Part shown: piece after piece, positions 53,139-62,282 of the stretch
Layout of the letters: each line of letters starts with the position of its first letter
How positions within the stretch are numbered: the stretch's first letter is position 1
DNA from: Limnovirga soli
GTDB taxonomy: Bacteria; Bacteroidota; Bacteroidia; Chitinophagales; Chitinophagaceae
Direction of reading: 5' to 3'
Assembly (NCBI RefSeq): GCF_013106755.1
Contig: NZ_WHPF01000006.1
Location: 248,001 to 312,000 of the forward strand
Length of the DNA stretch: 64,000 nt
Notes under the pieces: model-generated
What the model was told of the DNA's origin: nothing
Database searches by the model: none
What the model saw: the letters and a program-made list of their open reading frames with translations, nothing else
Position numbers and translations under genes: made by a program

Positions 53139-54518
53139 TTATTTATTGTTTACAGATGCTTCATGTGCCTTCCAGAAATCCTGAATTTCCTCTAATGTTT
53201 TCTCCTTTGTTTCAGGTACCATTTTCCAAACAAACAAGAATGCGCCAATAGCCATCAGCATATAAATCCAGAAGGTAAATGCATTGCCTATGGAACCCAT
53301 TAAAATGGGGAATGTTTGAGATACGAGAAATACTGCTGACCACAACACAAAAACGGCAACAGACATGGCGGTACCCCTTGCTTTGGTTGGAAAAATTTCG
53401 GCAATTACCACAAATGTTAAAGGGCCTAATGAGGTAGCAAAACAAGCGATATAACCCAGGATAGCGATTAGTACCAGATAGCCTTTTTGCATTTCGAAGT
53501 AAAATGCGGAACCTACCGCCAGTAGGCATATGGCCATACCTGCAATACCGATTAATAATAAGGCTTTACGGCCCAGTTTATCTACATACCTGATAGCCAC
53601 CAGTGTAAACGCTACATTGATGATACCCACCAATACTGTTTGCATTAATGCGGAGTTGGAACCATCGCCGGTAGATTTAAAAATTTCAGGTGCGTAATAC
53701 ATTATGGCATTGATACCGGTAACCTGCGAAAAAATGGCCAACACCACACCGATAAATAAGGCGCGCCTTAAGCCTGGTTTCATCATTTCGGCCAGTGTGA
53801 GTGAGGTATCATCGGCAAGGGAGGCGTTGATTTCTGCGAGCTCCTGATTGGCTTTTTCCTGTCCGTTTATTTTGGTAAGGATATCCAGTGCTTCTTCATT
53901 TCTTTTTTGTTTGGCCAACCAGCGGGGGCTTTCGGGAACAGTGAATAACAAGAGTACAAAAATGACTGATGGAATTAAGCCGGAGCCAAACATATACCGC
54001 CAGCCGGTGGTGATATTCCATGCTTCGTTATACATGCCTGCAATGCCTGCGTTTACAAAGTAAATGAGGAGAATACCCGTTACCACACCCAGCTGAAAAA
54101 CGGCAATTAATTTACCACGTATATCAGCCGGTGCCATTTCGGAAATATACATAGGAGATAGCATGGAAGCAATACCGATGCCCATACCACCAATTAACCG
54201 AAATACAACAAAAAAAGTAAGATTAGGTGGCATTGCCGTACCTACTGATGAAATGGCAAATAATAATGCTGAAAGCATTAGTACTTTTTTACGGCCAACT
54301 ATATCGCTTAATTTACCGGCATACATGGCGCCTGCCACACAACCCAGTAAGGCACAGGATGCCACCCAACCCGTCATAGCATCCGATAGGGCATAATAGG
54401 TTTTCATAAACCCAATTGCACCGGCTATTACAGCAGTATCGTAGCCAAATAATAATCCACCTACTGCTGCTACCAAAGTAGCTTTATAAATGTACCAGTT
54501 ACTTCTGTTTTGTTGCAT
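53139..54518 (-). CDS. MFS sugar/H+ symporter (sugar porter family)
   Basis: 459 residues from the ATG at 54518, five bases after the stop of the isomerase gene; the longer frame would overlap that gene. Twelve membrane segments. Sugar-porter signatures are GGLLFGYDTAVIAGAIG, DIVGRKKVLML (the loop 2-3 motif), RLIGGMGIGIASMLSPMYISE, PESPRWL, QVTGINAIMYY and VPETKEKTLEEI. The order and QxTGINAxxYY match XylE-type H+ symporters. It carries the monosaccharide released in the periplasm across the inner membrane, probably to the ROK kinase encoded upstream. Confidence 0.94.
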   Translation of the reverse strand: MQQNRSNWYIYKATLVAAVGGLLFGYDTAVIAGAIGFMKTYYALSDAMTGWVASCALLGCVAGAMYAGKLSDIVGRKKVLMLSALLFAISSVGTAMPPNLTFFVVFRLIGGMGIGIASMLSPMYISEMAPADIRGKLIAVFQLGVVTGILLIYFVNAGIAGMYNEAWNITTGWRYMFGSGLIPSVIFVLLLFTVPESPRWLAKQKRNEEALDILTKINGQEKANQELAEINASLADDTSLTLAEMMKPGLRRALFIGVVLAIFSQVTGINAIMYYAPEIFKSTGDGSNSALMQTVLVGIINVAFTLVAIRYVDKLGRKALLLIGIAGMAICLLAVGSAFYFEMQKGYLVLIAILGYIACFATSLGPLTFVVIAEIFPTKARGTAMSVAVFVLWSAVFLVSQTFPILMGSIGNAFTFWIYMLMAIGAFLFVWKMVPETKEKTLEEIQDFWKAHEASVNNK

Positions 54519-54523
54519 GCTTT

Positions 54524-56299
54524 TTAGTTTATACGTAGATTTTCTAATTTTTCTGTTCGTACAGATGCCTTCATGGTGGCGCATTCTGTACCTATACTTT
54601 CACCATAAGGGGTGATGGTATATTCCCCAACATGGGCAGGTACAATAAAAGTTTCTGCATAATGAATGATAAAGGGAGCAAATGCATTGGTTGGACTTTC
54701 TACCACCGCCTCCCTGCCTTCAATTAGGTTAAGGATATTTACACCACCCTGTGTATTGTGAGTTACTTTTTTGGTAAACCAGGTGCGGGTGGTTTCAATA
54801 AATGAATCTGCATCCAAACCGGTTTGCTCCTCTCTCCAGCCATCGCCACTGCCAACAGGTTTAACCAGATTTAGAATATGTTCTTTGGTCCAGGAAGTAG
54901 TACGGTTCCACTGAATAACATTTTTACCATGTTCCAATGAAATGGGGCGAGGCTTACCATCTAAACCCATGCGGCCCCAATCCCATAGTTTAAAAGTGAA
55001 AATATATGGCGTGGCACTTATCTCCAATACCACGGTATTAGCACCGGAACAATGCACGGTACCAGATGGTATAGACACATGGTCGTGCTTTTTAACCTGC
55101 CATTTTTGTACGTACTTTTCTGCATCAAACTGTTCGCCATTATTTTGAACAGCTTCCAGTTCGGCAATCATTTGTTCTGGCACAATGTTCTCCTGTATAC
55201 CCAGGTAAACAAAGGCCTCATCCTTGGCATCCAGAAAATAATAGCTTTCATCCTGGGTATATGCCATCCCAAATTTGTCTTTAATGTATTGTTTTAAAGG
55301 ATGCACCTGCAAGCTTAAATTGCCGCCTTCCATGGTATCGAGAAAATCGAAACGTATGGGGAACTCATCACCAAAAAAATCATATACTTCTTTCCCCAGT
55401 AAGGCTGCAGGTTGAAAAAACACCAGGTTTACAGATGGCATTTCCATTACTTCATTTTGGAAGCGGAGTAGCAAACTATTTTCTTCGGGCACACAATCAA
55501 AACCCCAGGCAAAATTTTGTTCACTTCTGTCTAAATCACAAACCTCTTTTAGCCATTGGCCACCCCATGGACCCGGATCGAAAAAAGGAACTACCCTGAA
55601 TGGAGTAGCAATTAACTGTGCCATAGCATCTTTAAATGCAGCCGCATCTATCATTTTAGGGTTTTCCTCTATGGTAGTATCCAGAAAAAAATTGATATTG
55701 TTATACTGTTGTTTTTTATGCTTATCGCATACACGCCAGTCTACAAAATAGGCATGTTTGTATTTATAGGAAAACGCATCGGTTTTATTATTCCTACCAA
55801 TATTGGCTACTTTATTTCTTCTAAAGCGCAGCTGAATTTCCCAGCGGGGCATATCAGCATATACCATTATATCTGCTGCCGGACAAAGTACCGTTGCACC
55901 GGTACCTATTACAATAATCAGCCCTTCTTTAATACTATTTATTTTATCTGCACAGGCAGCCAGTTTTACAGTATCAAAATAATCACCCATCTCCAGTGAA
56001 GTGATAATACCAAACACGGGATCATCGGTAACAAATGGCTGCACCATGGTGGCAATGGCTATTTCATCCTTCAGGGCAGCGGTTGATTCTATCAGAATTA
56101 CCGGTTGTAATTCTTTTCTTAGATGGGCAATAAGCTCTTTGGTATATACACCATGGTAACATTCCACCGCACAAATAACTTTTGACTTATGCGTGTTTTG
56201 AATTGCCAATTTTAGTTGACCAAGCACCGCATCCCAGCCGGCATAGCAATGATGCCCCTGTATTTCAACTTCCGGAAATTTATCGTAATTCGATTTCAT
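54524..56299 (-). CDS. Mannose-6-phosphate isomerase fused to an N-terminal kinase-like domain
   Basis: 591 residues, against about 320-390 for an ordinary isomerase. Residues about 218-585 are a class I cupin phosphomannose isomerase: FFDPGPWGGQWLKE, the zinc ligands Gln331 and His333 in LSLQVHP, Glu351 in DESYYFL, and a further His in IPSGTVHCSGA. Residues 1-212 look like a uridine-kinase-type P-loop domain in which the Walker A is lost: ECYHGVYTKEL (46-56) stands where GxxGxGKT is expected. The isomerase interconverts mannose-6-P and fructose-6-P. The N-domain may be regulatory. It is in an operon with ROK (14 bp upstream) and the symporter. Confidence 0.88.
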   Translation of the reverse strand: MKSNYDKFPEVEIQGHHCYAGWDAVLGQLKLAIQNTHKSKVICAVECYHGVYTKELIAHLRKELQPVILIESTAALKDEIAIATMVQPFVTDDPVFGIITSLEMGDYFDTVKLAACADKINSIKEGLIIVIGTGATVLCPAADIMVYADMPRWEIQLRFRRNKVANIGRNNKTDAFSYKYKHAYFVDWRVCDKHKKQQYNNINFFLDTTIEENPKMIDAAAFKDAMAQLIATPFRVVPFFDPGPWGGQWLKEVCDLDRSEQNFAWGFDCVPEENSLLLRFQNEVMEMPSVNLVFFQPAALLGKEVYDFFGDEFPIRFDFLDTMEGGNLSLQVHPLKQYIKDKFGMAYTQDESYYFLDAKDEAFVYLGIQENIVPEQMIAELEAVQNNGEQFDAEKYVQKWQVKKHDHVSIPSGTVHCSGANTVVLEISATPYIFTFKLWDWGRMGLDGKPRPISLEHGKNVIQWNRTTSWTKEHILNLVKPVGSGDGWREEQTGLDADSFIETTRTWFTKKVTHNTQGGVNILNLIEGREAVVESPTNAFAPFIIHYAETFIVPAHVGEYTITPYGESIGTECATMKASVRTEKLENLRIN

Positions 56300-56313
56300 T
56301 AATCTTTTTACAT

Positions 56314-57258
56314 TTATTCATTTGTTACCAGATAGCCTGCACCCAATAAAGCCGCAGCATCAGGGTAGCTGGCTGATTCAATTTTTACTTTACCCCAGGG
56401 CGTCCATGCATGTGCATCGGTTTTTTGTTGCAGGTAAGGAATAATATAACTGCTGCTGGCCATAATGCCACCCGATACCAATACCATTTCAGGATCATAC
56501 GCATGAATAAGGTTTATAGCACAGGCTGCCCAAACATCCAGACTTTCGTCGCGCATTTGCTTAGCTAAAAAATCTTCTTCATTAGCCAGTCTGAAAATGG
56601 ATTCAAAATCAATTAAACATTCATTGGCCAATGTGCTGGCAGCAAATGCGGGATGTGCTTTTACTTTTGCACCGATACTCCAGGTAGCGGCTTCTGTTTC
56701 TACACAACCTGTATTACCGCAGTTACAAACAGTTCCTTTATAATTTATTACGCTATGGCCACCCAAAATACCAGCGGTAAAATGTTTGCCTCTTAATAAT
56801 TTACCTTCTATAACGGCCGAGCTTCCAACACCTGTACCCAGGGTGATTAATACCACATTATCCACGGCTTTAGCCTTACCAAATTTCCATTCGCCAATTA
56901 AGGCAGTACGGGCATCGTTTTCTATTGCCAGCGTTAATCCCAGGGCGTTGGTACACCAGCTTTCAAAATCAATACCCGGTGCATCGCCAAATTTTTTATC
57001 TATGGAAAGAATGCGTTTTTGCACACTGTCTACAATGCCCGGCACAGCCATACCCACACCTGCAATATCTGTTACCGTTAAATTTTGTTGTGCCAGTAAT
57101 GCTTGTATGGCGGCCGCAACAAAGGGAAGGCGCTCCTGCAAACCATTGCCAGAATGGGCATCAATGGCAGTTCCGGCCAATATAGTATTGCCCTGTACCA
57201 GACCAATTTTTATTTTGGTACCACCCAAGTCAATAGCGATTGCAGGTTTGTTAATCAT
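56314..57258 (-). CDS. ROK-family sugar kinase (glucokinase/fructokinase/mannokinase type)
   Basis: 314 residues. The N-terminal phosphate-binding AIDLGGTKIKIGLV and the catalytic Asp in IENDARTALIGEW are present. LGTGVGSSAV follows. The ROK zinc site is GGHSVINYKGTVCNCGNTGCVE, here in two parts: a His and three Cys. No DNA-binding domain is present, so it is a kinase and not a NagC-type repressor. Because a mannose-6-P isomerase follows 14 bp later, mannose is a likely substrate, though glucose or fructose cannot be excluded. It is separated from SusD by 204 bp that contain an inverted element pair. Confidence 0.93.
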   Translation of the reverse strand: MINKPAIAIDLGGTKIKIGLVQGNTILAGTAIDAHSGNGLQERLPFVAAAIQALLAQQNLTVTDIAGVGMAVPGIVDSVQKRILSIDKKFGDAPGIDFESWCTNALGLTLAIENDARTALIGEWKFGKAKAVDNVVLITLGTGVGSSAVIEGKLLRGKHFTAGILGGHSVINYKGTVCNCGNTGCVETEAATWSIGAKVKAHPAFAASTLANECLIDFESIFRLANEEDFLAKQMRDESLDVWAACAINLIHAYDPEMVLVSGGIMASSSYIIPYLQQKTDAHAWTPWGKVKIESASYPDAAALLGAGYLVTNE

Positions 57259-57273
57259 TGTTTTTATTTGTTA

Positions 57274-57447
57274 CCCAACTGTTTGTTTATTGCTCATCAC
57301 CGCTTGCGTCGCACTCTTGTACTTTGGGTACTTTGAGCAGCCAACAACAGGCATTTATTTTTATAATCTACCCTTTTTTTTGCTGATAGCATTACCTACG
57401 TACAAGTGTGCGACGCAAGTAAAGCTGCTTATAGCATGTCAGCTGGG
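57274..57447. repeat. Inverted pair of 48-bp dispersed elements
   Basis: The minus-strand copy 57274-57322 (GTACAAGAGTGCGACGCAAG, CGGTGATG) and the plus-strand copy 57400-57447 (GTACAAGTGTGCGACGCAAG, TAAAGC, GCTGGG) have their GTAC ends facing over 77 bp. They fill the gap between susD-like and ROK genes and might set a transcript boundary inside the locus. Confidence 0.9.
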
Positions 57448-57462
57448 CTACAAATACCTGTA

Positions 57463-58944
57463 TTAATACCCGGTATTTTGTATCAGGTTTGGATTTAAAT
57501 CAATTTCGCGCTGTGGAATGGGAAACAGATAATGCTTTGTTTGCGGCACAACGCCCGGCTTGGCAATCGGCACCAAAGTTTCCAGTTTTTTGGTGCGTGC
57601 CAGATCGAACCAGCGCTGCCCTTCGGCAACAAATTCCTGGCGACGTTCTTTTAATACAGCATCGCGAAATTCATCTTTTGACAGATTGCTATAATCTGGT
57701 AAAATATTCTGGTAAATAGTGCCATTAAAACGGGCACGTTTACGCACCATATTGATGTAAGTATAAGCATCGGCAGTATTACCAATTTCGTTGCTGGCTT
57801 CTGCATACATTAACAATACATCGGAGTAACGCATTATCGGATAATCGTTTGAACTACCATTTCCCTTGGGCTCTGCTGCACGATCCCAATATTTTTGAAC
57901 ATATGGCTTGATGGTTTTTATTGATCCATCGGGGTTATGAATGGTGGTAATAAAAGTTGCTTCGCGTCTTCTGTCGCTGGGATCGTAACTATCATATAAA
58001 TTTTGCGTAGGTACCTGCCAGCCTTGTGCATTTTCTACCCCTTCCACACTTAGATCGGAAGGTAATAAACGCACCAGAAACTGGCCAGCCTCCCAAAAAA
58101 TGATGGCGCCGTTGGCATCGCCAAAACCTACTGAAAAAATGGCTTCTTTACCGCCACGGCTGGAGAGTTTAAATACATCGGCATAATCATCCCAAAGAGC
58201 ATATTCATTTAAATCAATTACTTCTTTGCATTTGTCGGCACAAAAATCGTATTGACCAAGGGTTAGGTATACTTTGGCCAGCATGGCTTTAGCAGCACCC
58301 TTTGTAGCACGGCCTCGGCCATTACCCGGCGGGTAATTTAAAGGTAGTTCCTGTGCATCAGACAGGTCCTGTATTATTTGGTTATAAATTTCATCAGGAG
58401 TGGCAATGGTGGGTAATAATGGTTCTGACTCTTTTAGCAAAAGGGGAATACTGCCAAACATACGCACCATATCAAAATATAACATACCCCTTAAATATTT
58501 GGCTTCGTTAACCAGCCTTGTTCTTAAAACCGGATCCATTTGTATACCCGGAATTCTTTCTATGGCAATATTGGCAATAGTGATGGCTTTATAATGCTTA
58601 TCCCATATTTCCTGTAACCCATAGTTGGTTGGGCCATAGGTAAAAGTGGCGGTTTGATCGTAATAAGGGGAAAATATTTCCTGGTTATTAAACTCATCTG
58701 AGGCCAAACCTGCAGTTACCCAGAAAGAATTAAGGTAAACGCCGGCAAATGTTCCATAGCTAATTGAATTAAGCCAGGAATAAATTGCATTTACGGCAGC
58801 CACGGCATCGCTTTCTGTTTTATAAAAATTGGTAACTGCTACCAGGTTTTTTGGATCTTCTGTTAGAAATTTCTTACAGGATGTGGCGCCCATGCCCAAC
58901 ATTATGATGAGCAATACAATTCTTGTGAATACTGTTTTTTTCAT
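57463..58944 (-). CDS. SusD/RagB-family surface glycan-binding lipoprotein
   Basis: 493 residues. The lipoprotein leader ends MLGMGATSC (lipobox ATSC). The SusD N-terminal helices (about 22-215, FLTEDPKNLVAVTNFYKTESDAVAAVNA split, WDKHYKAITIANIAIERIPG, EAKYLRGMLYFDMVRMFG) form the TPR scaffold. The C-terminal SusD_RagB region ends with RMRQ-like RRQEFVAEGQRWFDLARTKKL and YLFPIPQREIDLNPNLIQNTGY, diagnostic for the family. It caps the SusC barrel and binds the glycan outside the cell. It lies 14 bp after susC. Confidence 0.97.
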   Translation of the reverse strand: MKKTVFTRIVLLIIMLGMGATSCKKFLTEDPKNLVAVTNFYKTESDAVAAVNAIYSWLNSISYGTFAGVYLNSFWVTAGLASDEFNNQEIFSPYYDQTATFTYGPTNYGLQEIWDKHYKAITIANIAIERIPGIQMDPVLRTRLVNEAKYLRGMLYFDMVRMFGSIPLLLKESEPLLPTIATPDEIYNQIIQDLSDAQELPLNYPPGNGRGRATKGAAKAMLAKVYLTLGQYDFCADKCKEVIDLNEYALWDDYADVFKLSSRGGKEAIFSVGFGDANGAIIFWEAGQFLVRLLPSDLSVEGVENAQGWQVPTQNLYDSYDPSDRRREATFITTIHNPDGSIKTIKPYVQKYWDRAAEPKGNGSSNDYPIMRYSDVLLMYAEASNEIGNTADAYTYINMVRKRARFNGTIYQNILPDYSNLSKDEFRDAVLKERRQEFVAEGQRWFDLARTKKLETLVPIAKPGVVPQTKHYLFPIPQREIDLNPNLIQNTGY

Positions 58945-58958
58945 GATACTATGTTTTA

Positions 58959-61900
58959 TCAGAATCCTGCGTTGATTCCTATGGTGTAAGTTGTGGTTTG
59001 AGGATAGCCGCCCAGGTCAATTCCTATTAATGTGGTGCTTTGTCCATATGTATTGGCTTCAGGATCGTAGCCAGTGTATTTGGTATGCGTCCATAAATTG
59101 GTGGCGCCGGCATATAATTTCAGGTTTTGAATACCTGTTTTTTTCAAGATGGAATAAGGTAACCGATAAGCCAGCGTTACATTTTTAAGGCGTATATAAG
59201 AAGCGTCTTCTACAATATTGGAGGAGAATACACCAACATCCAAACTACCGCTTGATAATGCACGGGGATATTTGTTACTTGGGTTTTCAGGTGTCCAGCG
59301 ATTTAAGCCGGCCTCTGCCAGTACATTATTTTGACCTGTGAAATTCTGCAGATCAAACGTATTGTAATTGGCTAGCTTATTACCCTGAGATCCCTGGAAG
59401 AAAAAACTAAAATCAAGGTTCTGGAAAGAAATGGTATTGTTTAAACCCCAGGTAAAATCGGGTTGTGCAGAACCTAATAAAGTTCTGTCATCGCTGGTAA
59501 TTTTTCCATCCCCATTTATATCCCTGTACTTTCTATCTCCTGCTTTTGCCCTTGATGCAGGGTTAGAGGATGTTTGCTCCTGCCCTACCAATACCGGGCT
59601 GCTTGCTGCTTCCGCATCAGATTGGAAAATACCATCGAAAATGTATCCGTAAAAAGTACCAATCGATTCACCCTTTCTTAAAATAATACCGCCAAACAAA
59701 GGAATATCGGTACTTGAATTAAGATTGGTTATCTCATTTTTATTTATTGAAATATTGATGGATGTATTCCAACGCACAACACCTGTTGTGTTAATGGTTT
59801 TTATATCAAAATCAAAGCCTTTGTTTTCAATATTACCAATATTCAGCAGGGTAGATGTAAAACCACTGGTAGTTGGTATTGGCGTGGATAATAACAGGTC
59901 AACCGTTTTCTTATGATAATAATCTGCTGTAATGGTAACCCTGTTTTTGAACATACTAAGGTCTAAGCCAATATCCAGCTGCTTTGTTGTCTCCCATTTA
60001 AGGTTTTTGTTTACATAACTTAATGGTTCACGGCCGGCATAAGGCTCACTACCTTGTGAACTATTAAACACGCCCTCACCATAAGGGCCAACCAATGCCA
60101 ATGATTGATAAGGTGCAATGGCTTGATTACCTATTGCGCCATAACTGGCTCTTAGCTTTAAATCAGAAATAAATTTAACAGGCTCCATAAATTTCTCCTT
60201 AGATACCCGCCAGGCAAAAGCACCACTAGGGAAATAGCCATATTTATTGCCTTCTGCAAATTTGGATGAGCCATCCGATCTGCCGGTTAAGGTAAACAGG
60301 TATTTATCCTGTACTGTATAATTTACCCTGCCCAAAAAAGAAACCAGGCTCCATTGAGATTCGTTGTTAAAAGGCTTTTGCGGATTTAATGCTGCTGCCA
60401 AACTATGGTATCCAGTTCTGTCATCTGGAAAATCAAAAGCATAAGCAAACAAACTTTCATTCTGAAATTGCTGTACGGTAAAGCCGCCTAATACCGTTAA
60501 TGCATTTCCATTCTTAGCTTGATGCGTATAGGTAAGGGTATTTTCATTTAGCCAGGTCATACCCTGCACAGTTCCTATACTTGCCTCTCCCTTACTGGCC
60601 TGCGCCCTTTTAAGATAATAAGGCGCATAAGAATTTTCTTTTGAAGAAAATGCATCAATACCAAAACTGGTTTTAAACTCCAGCCCTTCCAGCAATTTAT
60701 ATTTTGCATACATATTACCCAGAAAGCGGGAAGAAACGGAATAGGAATTGTATTTATTTACTTCTGCAACAGGGTTACCCAATACTTTACCCCTGTCGTT
60801 TTCGAAGGTATACCCTCCGGTTACTGTTGAATCGTAAACAGGTAAAATTGGGTTAAACAATAAGGCATCTGTAACCACACCTGGTACAATGGTACCCGCA
60901 TTGGTTAATACACCGTTAGATGTTACACGGGCATAGGTTATGCTGGTACCTACGGTTAATCTTTTACTTACTTCTCTATCCAGGTTAGATCGAAATGAAT
61001 ATCTTTTAAAATCAGAACTTTGAATAATACCGTCCTGGGTAAAATAAGATCCGGTGATAGAATATTTTGTTTTTTCATCGCCACCAGAAAAACTTAGCTG
61101 ATAATTAGCCATTGGGGCTGTACGTAAAACCGCGTCCTGCCAATCTGTTCCTTCTCCCAGGTTTTTTGGGTTAACGTATACGGGGGTTTGATTGGCATTT
61201 ATTTTGGCATCGTTTACCAGATTGGCAAATTGAGCGGCATTTAACACTTCTACCTTATTGGCAATGGTTTGTACACCATAATAGCTATCAAGTGTAACAG
61301 TTCCTTTACCGGTACGACCTCTTTTGGTAGTTATAATCACAACCCCATTGGCGCCTCTTGATCCATAAATGGCAGTAGCAGATGCGTCCTTCAATATTTC
61401 AATAGATTCAATATCATTGGGGTTGATAGCAGATAATGGACCAATGCGCGGGCCTAGTGTTACTCCAGTGGACATGTCGCCACCATCGCTGCTAATTAAC
61501 ATGCCATCAACTACATATAAAGGTTCATTACCTGCATTTATAGAAGTGGTACCGCGAATACGGATAGAGGTTTCTGCGCCTGGTTTGCCCGATAAGGTAG
61601 TAACCTGTACACCTGCTGCCCTGCCCTGCAATGCCTGGTCGAAACTGGTAGCAGGTACGGCTTTTAATTCATCGGCCTTTACTGATACTACAGACCCAGT
61701 AAGATCACTTTTTTTAACGGTTCCATAGCCCACTACAACCACCTGCGAAAGCTCATTCTTTTCGGGTTGCAAGGTTATTTCTACCGTACTTTTATTTTTT
61801 AGGGCAATTTCCTGCTTAATATAACCCACATAGGATAAAACAAGCGTGGCAGCATCACTGGCAACCGTAATTGAAAAATTGCCATTTTCGTTGGTAGTAG

Positions 61901-62069
61901 TAGCTGTATTAGTGCCCTTAATTTGCACGGTAACACCTGCCAAACCTGTACCCGTTTCTGCGGTAACTTTACCGGTTATTTTCTTACCATTTTGCGCAAT
62001 AGCCCATGTGGAGAAAAAGATGGCAAAACAAACTAATGCCAACAACTTAATAAGATGTAGTTTTTTCAT
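58959..62069 (-). CDS. SusC/RagA-family TonB-linked outer-membrane transporter
   Basis: 1036 residues, usual length. The signal peptide (1-25) ends AIAQ. The carboxypeptidase-regulatory-like domain (about 29-110) is followed by the SusC signature VVVGYGTVKKSDLTGSV, the plug (about 115-240, with SIRIRGTTSINAGNEPLYVVDG in two strands and IYGSRGANGVVIITTKRG), and the barrel to the final GINAGF. There is no N-terminal STN domain, so it is not of the type controlled by an ECF sigma/anti-sigma pair; the adjacent GntR gene fits that. With SusD it imports oligosaccharides into the periplasm. Confidence 0.97.
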   Translation of the reverse strand: MKKLHLIKLLALVCFAIFFSTWAIAQNGKKITGKVTAETGTGLAGVTVQIKGTNTATTTNENGNFSITVASDAATLVLSYVGYIKQEIALKNKSTVEITLQPEKNELSQVVVVGYGTVKKSDLTGSVVSVKADELKAVPATSFDQALQGRAAGVQVTTLSGKPGAETSIRIRGTTSINAGNEPLYVVDGMLISSDGGDMSTGVTLGPRIGPLSAINPNDIESIEILKDASATAIYGSRGANGVVIITTKRGRTGKGTVTLDSYYGVQTIANKVEVLNAAQFANLVNDAKINANQTPVYVNPKNLGEGTDWQDAVLRTAPMANYQLSFSGGDEKTKYSITGSYFTQDGIIQSSDFKRYSFRSNLDREVSKRLTVGTSITYARVTSNGVLTNAGTIVPGVVTDALLFNPILPVYDSTVTGGYTFENDRGKVLGNPVAEVNKYNSYSVSSRFLGNMYAKYKLLEGLEFKTSFGIDAFSSKENSYAPYYLKRAQASKGEASIGTVQGMTWLNENTLTYTHQAKNGNALTVLGGFTVQQFQNESLFAYAFDFPDDRTGYHSLAAALNPQKPFNNESQWSLVSFLGRVNYTVQDKYLFTLTGRSDGSSKFAEGNKYGYFPSGAFAWRVSKEKFMEPVKFISDLKLRASYGAIGNQAIAPYQSLALVGPYGEGVFNSSQGSEPYAGREPLSYVNKNLKWETTKQLDIGLDLSMFKNRVTITADYYHKKTVDLLLSTPIPTTSGFTSTLLNIGNIENKGFDFDIKTINTTGVVRWNTSINISINKNEITNLNSSTDIPLFGGIILRKGESIGTFYGYIFDGIFQSDAEAASSPVLVGQEQTSSNPASRAKAGDRKYRDINGDGKITSDDRTLLGSAQPDFTWGLNNTISFQNLDFSFFFQGSQGNKLANYNTFDLQNFTGQNNVLAEAGLNRWTPENPSNKYPRALSSGSLDVGVFSSNIVEDASYIRLKNVTLAYRLPYSILKKTGIQNLKLYAGATNLWTHTKYTGYDPEANTYGQSTTLIGIDLGGYPQTTTYTIGINAGF

Positions 62070-62118
62070 TGCAAGAATCGATTTAAAGAATGGCTTATAT
62101 AATCACTTAGTATAAATA

Positions 62119-62148
62119 CAAATACGTGTTAACCCGTCATTAGAACAA
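62119..62148 (-). promoter_or_regulatory. Candidate promoter of the susC operon
   Basis: On the minus strand TTG (62148-62146), a 19-bp spacer, then CGTATTTG (62126-62119) approach TTTG-N19-TAnnTTTG; the -7 box has two mismatches. The -33 part lies inside the variable spacer of the dispersed element at 62133-62180. Confidence 0.35.
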
Positions 62149-62180
62149 TAGGCATCTTCACTTGCGTCGCACTCTTCAGC
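62133..62180 (-). repeat. 48-bp dispersed element, altered end
   Basis: Minus strand: GCTGAAGAGTGCGACGCAAG (TGA for ACA), TGAAGATGCC, GACGGG. It lies between the GntR gene and susC and overlaps the candidate susC promoter. Confidence 0.85.
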
Positions 62181-62236
62181 TTTTGGCTCAATATGCAGCA
62201 TCAGCGTAGCGCTTTCCAGTACGCACCAAAGTTCAA

Positions 62237-62249
62237 ATGTTCATACATA
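62237..62249. promoter_or_regulatory. Candidate GntR operator upstream of susC
   Basis: ATGTTCATACATA is an exact 13-bp copy of the sequence at 63042-63054, directly upstream of the GntR gene. Its symmetry (ATGT-TCAT-ACAT) is of the kind bound by HutC-type GntR dimers. It lies 168 bp before the susC start. Confidence 0.5.
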
Positions 62250-62282
62250 ATAAAAGCAAATGCTTTCTGTAAAACAAAACGT

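Noticed and set aside
56786-57466. 226-codon frame antisense to the ROK kinase gene
   Set aside because: It runs through the kinase gene and the inverted element pair; shadow frame.
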